A stretch of DNA of 64,000 nucleotides from Anaerohalosphaeraceae bacterium (GTDB lineage Bacteria; Planctomycetota; Phycisphaerae; Sedimentisphaerales; Anaerohalosphaeraceae): assembly GCA_035378985.1 (NCBI GenBank), contig DAOSUR010000006.1:1-64000 (forward strand), written 5' to 3'. Made by a program: the position numbers and the translations under genes. This document shows positions 61,675 through 64,000 of the stretch, piece after piece. How positions within the stretch are numbered: position 1 is the stretch's first letter; each line of letters starts with the position of its first letter. Below the pieces are notes generated by a model. That model was given only the letters and a program-made list of their open reading frames with translations. It was not told the DNA's origin and ran no database searches.

Positions 61675-63528
61675 TTAATCCTGCCAATCTGCTGAAATAT
61701 CCGCCAGCTCCGACATCTCGTAAGGATTCAGCCATCCTGACGCCAAAACCGCTAAGTCCTCCAGATTCACCTGACAATCCAAATTCAAATCTCCATATGC
61801 ACAAATCGTCGGCAAGGTCAGCTCAATATAATCAAAATACATCCACCCCCAGAATTTCTCAATCGCAATCGTATTGCTGCCTGCCGACAGCCCGACCTCT
61901 ACCGTCTTCGTCAGCCAGGTTTGGGTCTGTGCATCATCAAAAACCAGCAGCATCTGCGGACCGCCGTTAATCCGCAGATACTGTGTTTTCGGCGTTCCAT
62001 AATAAAGATTGTACCGAACGGTCATCGGATATGTCCCTGAAGCAGGCACCTGAACCGTCCAGGTAATCGTCCCATCCTCCGTCATTCGAAGATACTGACC
62101 GCCGCCGGCCGAGGAGGAACTGCGGACAACAATCGTACCTGTATAAACAGCCGCCTCGGCCTCATATCGCTGCGGCTGCACGCCGACACTGCCGCCCGAC
62201 CGAAGGAGGACTGCTTCCGAAGTCCCCTTCAGATTCTCGCTGTCTGTCGCACGAGCCGTCAGGGAATAGGTCCCCTCCGGCACACCGCTCCAGAGAAACT
62301 GATACGGGCTTTGGGTATCCTCCCCTAATTTCGTGGCTCCCTCATAGAACTCCACCTTCACAATCGAGCCGTCGGAATCCTCCGCCTCCGCCTCCAGAGT
62401 CAGATTGACATTCGCCGGGATTCGAATCGGGCCCGCCGGCCAGACCATTCGGCACACCGGCGGCAGCGGGTCTCCTTCCAGACGAATCAGAATATCCTCC
62501 GGATGGGCCGACGAAACCGCCAGAATATGTTCAAGCATTTGACTTTGAGGAACCGTATCCGTCCACGACCATGCCAGCGCCCCCGCATAGCCGTTTTGAT
62601 AAAGGGTCTCATAGGACTGGCCTGTACAATACGTACAGTTTGGATAAAACTCCGCAATCACCAGCGGCTTATCCAGCCCCCAATACGAAGCCGGATGCAG
62701 AAACGGCGAATGAGCCGCTCCCGCCCAGTCATAATAATGAATGCAGTAAAAATCCAGCGTCCCGTCCGCGTCCCCGCCGGCGGCAATCAGCCGTGCATCC
62801 GTATAATAATTGGTATGCCCGTCCACATCTGTTCCCGCCTGCATATCCCAGCAGCCGCTGGTCACCGGCACTCCCGGCGCCGCCCGATGAATCGCCCCCG
62901 CACATCGATTGACAAAAGCCTGAATCGCCGACATCGGAACCCGCCGTATCCCCGACCAGCCGAACTCATTGCTCATTCCTTCCGGCTCATTAAAAATCTC
63001 CCACGCCAGAATCGCCGGATGCCCCGCCAGAGCCGATACCATCGGAATCAGTGCATTATCAATGTAGGTCTGCCGATACGTCGGGTCCGTCAGAATCGCC
63101 ATCGACCGGTCCGTAATCGTCGTCCCATAGGATTCCCGCAGCATATCAAACGACCACAGACACAGCATCAGAGAAATCCGATGCTCCCACGCCAAATCCA
63201 GAATCGCTTCCAAATCCGCAATGGTATTCGCTCCGGGTCCCGTCACCGTAAAGCCGTCCCAGGCCGGGGTATTGGCTCCGTTGGTATGCAGCCACAGCCG
63301 CATACAGTTTGCCCCGCTGGACTCCAGCTGCGAAAACACACTCTCAAAATGAGCCAAATCCGGGGTAGCAGGGTTCGGCCCGATATCGTCGGCAAAATGG
63401 TGCCAGGCCAGATTCAGCCCGTTCAGAAACAAACTCTGATTGTGAAAAGGAATTCGAGAAAACTCCGCCCCGCTTATGGACTGCAGCGACAAAACAACTC
63501 CGATAAACCAAGAACCCGCGTACTTCAT
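61675..63528 (-). CDS. GH5-like beta-mannanase/glucanase with CBM and dockerin-like tail
   Basis: 617-residue secreted enzyme (start set by GGAGG 7 nt upstream; a longer ORF is less likely). Signal peptide 1-20. The catalytic TIM barrel (about 20-345) has the clan GH-A pair Glu181 (AWEIFNEPEG) and Glu293 (PLVIAEFYP), and resembles GH5 mannanases. It is followed by an Ig-like domain (VCRMVWPAGPIRIPANVNLT, then DSDGSIVKVEFYEGATKLG), a CBM35-like module (about 460-580: YEAEAAVYTG, KFWGWMYFDYIEL) and one dockerin-like repeat (DLNLDCQVNLEDLAVLASGWL). Acts outside the cell on plant-type mannan or glucan. Confidence 0.85.
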   Translation of the reverse strand: MKYAGSWFIGVVLSLQSISGAEFSRIPFHNQSLFLNGLNLAWHHFADDIGPNPATPDLAHFESVFSQLESSGANCMRLWLHTNGANTPAWDGFTVTGPGANTIADLEAILDLAWEHRISLMLCLWSFDMLRESYGTTITDRSMAILTDPTYRQTYIDNALIPMVSALAGHPAILAWEIFNEPEGMSNEFGWSGIRRVPMSAIQAFVNRCAGAIHRAAPGVPVTSGCWDMQAGTDVDGHTNYYTDARLIAAGGDADGTLDFYCIHYYDWAGAAHSPFLHPASYWGLDKPLVIAEFYPNCTYCTGQSYETLYQNGYAGALAWSWTDTVPQSQMLEHILAVSSAHPEDILIRLEGDPLPPVCRMVWPAGPIRIPANVNLTLEAEAEDSDGSIVKVEFYEGATKLGEDTQSPYQFLWSGVPEGTYSLTARATDSENLKGTSEAVLLRSGGSVGVQPQRYEAEAAVYTGTIVVRSSSSAGGGQYLRMTEDGTITWTVQVPASGTYPMTVRYNLYYGTPKTQYLRINGGPQMLLVFDDAQTQTWLTKTVEVGLSAGSNTIAIEKFWGWMYFDYIELTLPTICAYGDLNLDCQVNLEDLAVLASGWLNPYEMSELADISADWQD

Positions 63529-63556
63529 CAACGGCCCTCCGGGGGCATCTGCGCAG

Positions 63557-63597
63557 GCAAAAAAGGGCCGCCGGACTGATTTCTTCGGCGGCCCTTT
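63557..63597 (-). terminator. terminator of the PEP-CTERM gene
   Basis: On the minus strand AAAGGGCCGCC pairs with GGCGGCCCTTT (11 bp) and is followed by TTTTTTG. It lies 40 bp past the PEP-CTERM stop, so the two hydrolase genes need their own promoter downstream. Confidence 0.85.
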
Positions 63598-63636
63598 CGT
63601 CCACCCCAATCAACAATTCCTCTTTCCCTTCGGCCT

Positions 63637-64000
63637 TTATTGCCTCTTGCGAAGCAGCGGCAGGGCTCCCAGACCCAGCAAAGCAATCGTGGTCGGCTCC
63701 GGAATCAGCTGGATATTGTCAATATAGAAATTCCCGGCGCCGGCAACAGGATTCTGCTGGAAGGAAATCACAATCTGGAACCAGTTGAGGGCATTGTAAC
63801 TGGGAATTTCCAGCCGATAACTCTTGAAAGCATCGCCGGCCCAGGGCCCCCAGTCGGTCGAGGTCGGCAGTCCCGTCAGCCGGTCCACGGCCGTCGCTGT
63901 GGTCCATTCCTGCCAGCCGCTGTCGCTGTTAAAGGCAATCTTGTCAGCAACCTTGGTCCAGTTGTTGCCCGACCACTCATTGGCATACATCGTCACATCG
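63637..64000 (-). CDS. PEP-CTERM sorted exported protein (5' end cut by window edge)
   Basis: The frame is open to the window edge, so only the C-terminal ~120 residues are seen. A beta-rich region (FQIVISFQQNP, AGNFYIDNIQLI) is followed by a PEP-CTERM tail (PEPTTIALLGLGALPLLRKRQ region): PEP, hydrophobic helix and basic end, as recognised by exosortase. The pattern FYIDNIQL is common in carbohydrate-binding jelly-roll domains. Located next to the polysaccharide hydrolase genes. Confidence 0.85.
   Translation of the reverse strand, partial: DVTMYANEWSGNNWTKVADKIAFNSDSGWQEWTTATAVDRLTGLPTSTDWGPWAGDAFKSYRLEIPSYNALNWFQIVISFQQNPVAGAGNFYIDNIQLIPEPTTIALLGLGALPLLRKRQ

Overview
The window looks like part of a planctomycete chromosome, most likely class Phycisphaerae (Sedimentisphaerales-like). 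The evidence is a planctomycete-type partial 16S rRNA at the left edge, PEP-CTERM sorted secreted proteins, a prepilin-like protein with an H-X9-DG motif, short dockerin-like repeats on secreted proteins, a small Hc1-type histone-like protein, and a Gram-negative envelope gene set (KDO synthesis, LptC-like protein, MlaE/MlaF, TonB receptor, porin). Coding density is high and genes occur in short operons on both strands. No phage, transposase or CRISPR array is visible.

Layout. 1-1.5 kb: 5' part of a 16S gene running out of the window, with its promoter. 1.5-9.4 kb: larE, a TonB-dependent receptor, rpiB plus a Sua5/low-molecular-weight phosphatase fusion, lysC, a DegT aminotransferase. 9.6-13.9 kb: purF-purM, a polytopic membrane protein, family 4 uracil-DNA glycosylase. 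14-18.3 kb: gdhA divergent from a LysR regulator, a HAD phosphatase, a LolA-like protein and a flavodoxin-family gene interrupted by an in-frame TAG. 18.3-20.6 kb: Hc1-like protein, FabZ-like dehydratase, a degenerate UvrC-like protein, tRNA-Glu and a ferredoxin. 20.7-25.8 kb: TPR/HEAT protein, murJ, comF. 26-29 kb: a cobalamin riboswitch with its own terminator, followed by three exported or surface proteins. 29-32.3 kb: mlaF/mlaE, a periodic repeat, a B12-binding-fold protein, a PTS IIA protein. 32.3-38.3 kb: glucan phosphorylase, an odd exported protein, an EF-G paralogue. 38.4-50 kb: LptC-like protein, kdsC, kdsD, RNase E/G, a DUF2344 protein, then a sugar-permease-free PTS (EI, HPr, PtsN) with hpf, a DUF502 gene interrupted by a TAG, and a flippase-like membrane protein. 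50-60 kb: hisI, then phosphate genes phoB-phoR-porin-pstS-pstC-pstA-pstB-phoU. 59.9-64 kb: GH44 and GH5-like polysaccharidases with dockerin-like repeats, and a partial PEP-CTERM protein.

The most notable features are the cobalamin-riboswitch-controlled surface-protein operon (28.94 down to 26.07 kb), which may be a B12 capture system; two conserved genes each broken by one amber codon although TAG is an ordinary stop here; a PstA with an insertion of about 280 residues; repeats spaced 60-62 bp upstream of a B12-fold protein lacking its axial histidine; and 11-bp-periodic Pho-box candidates ahead of phoB and pstS.
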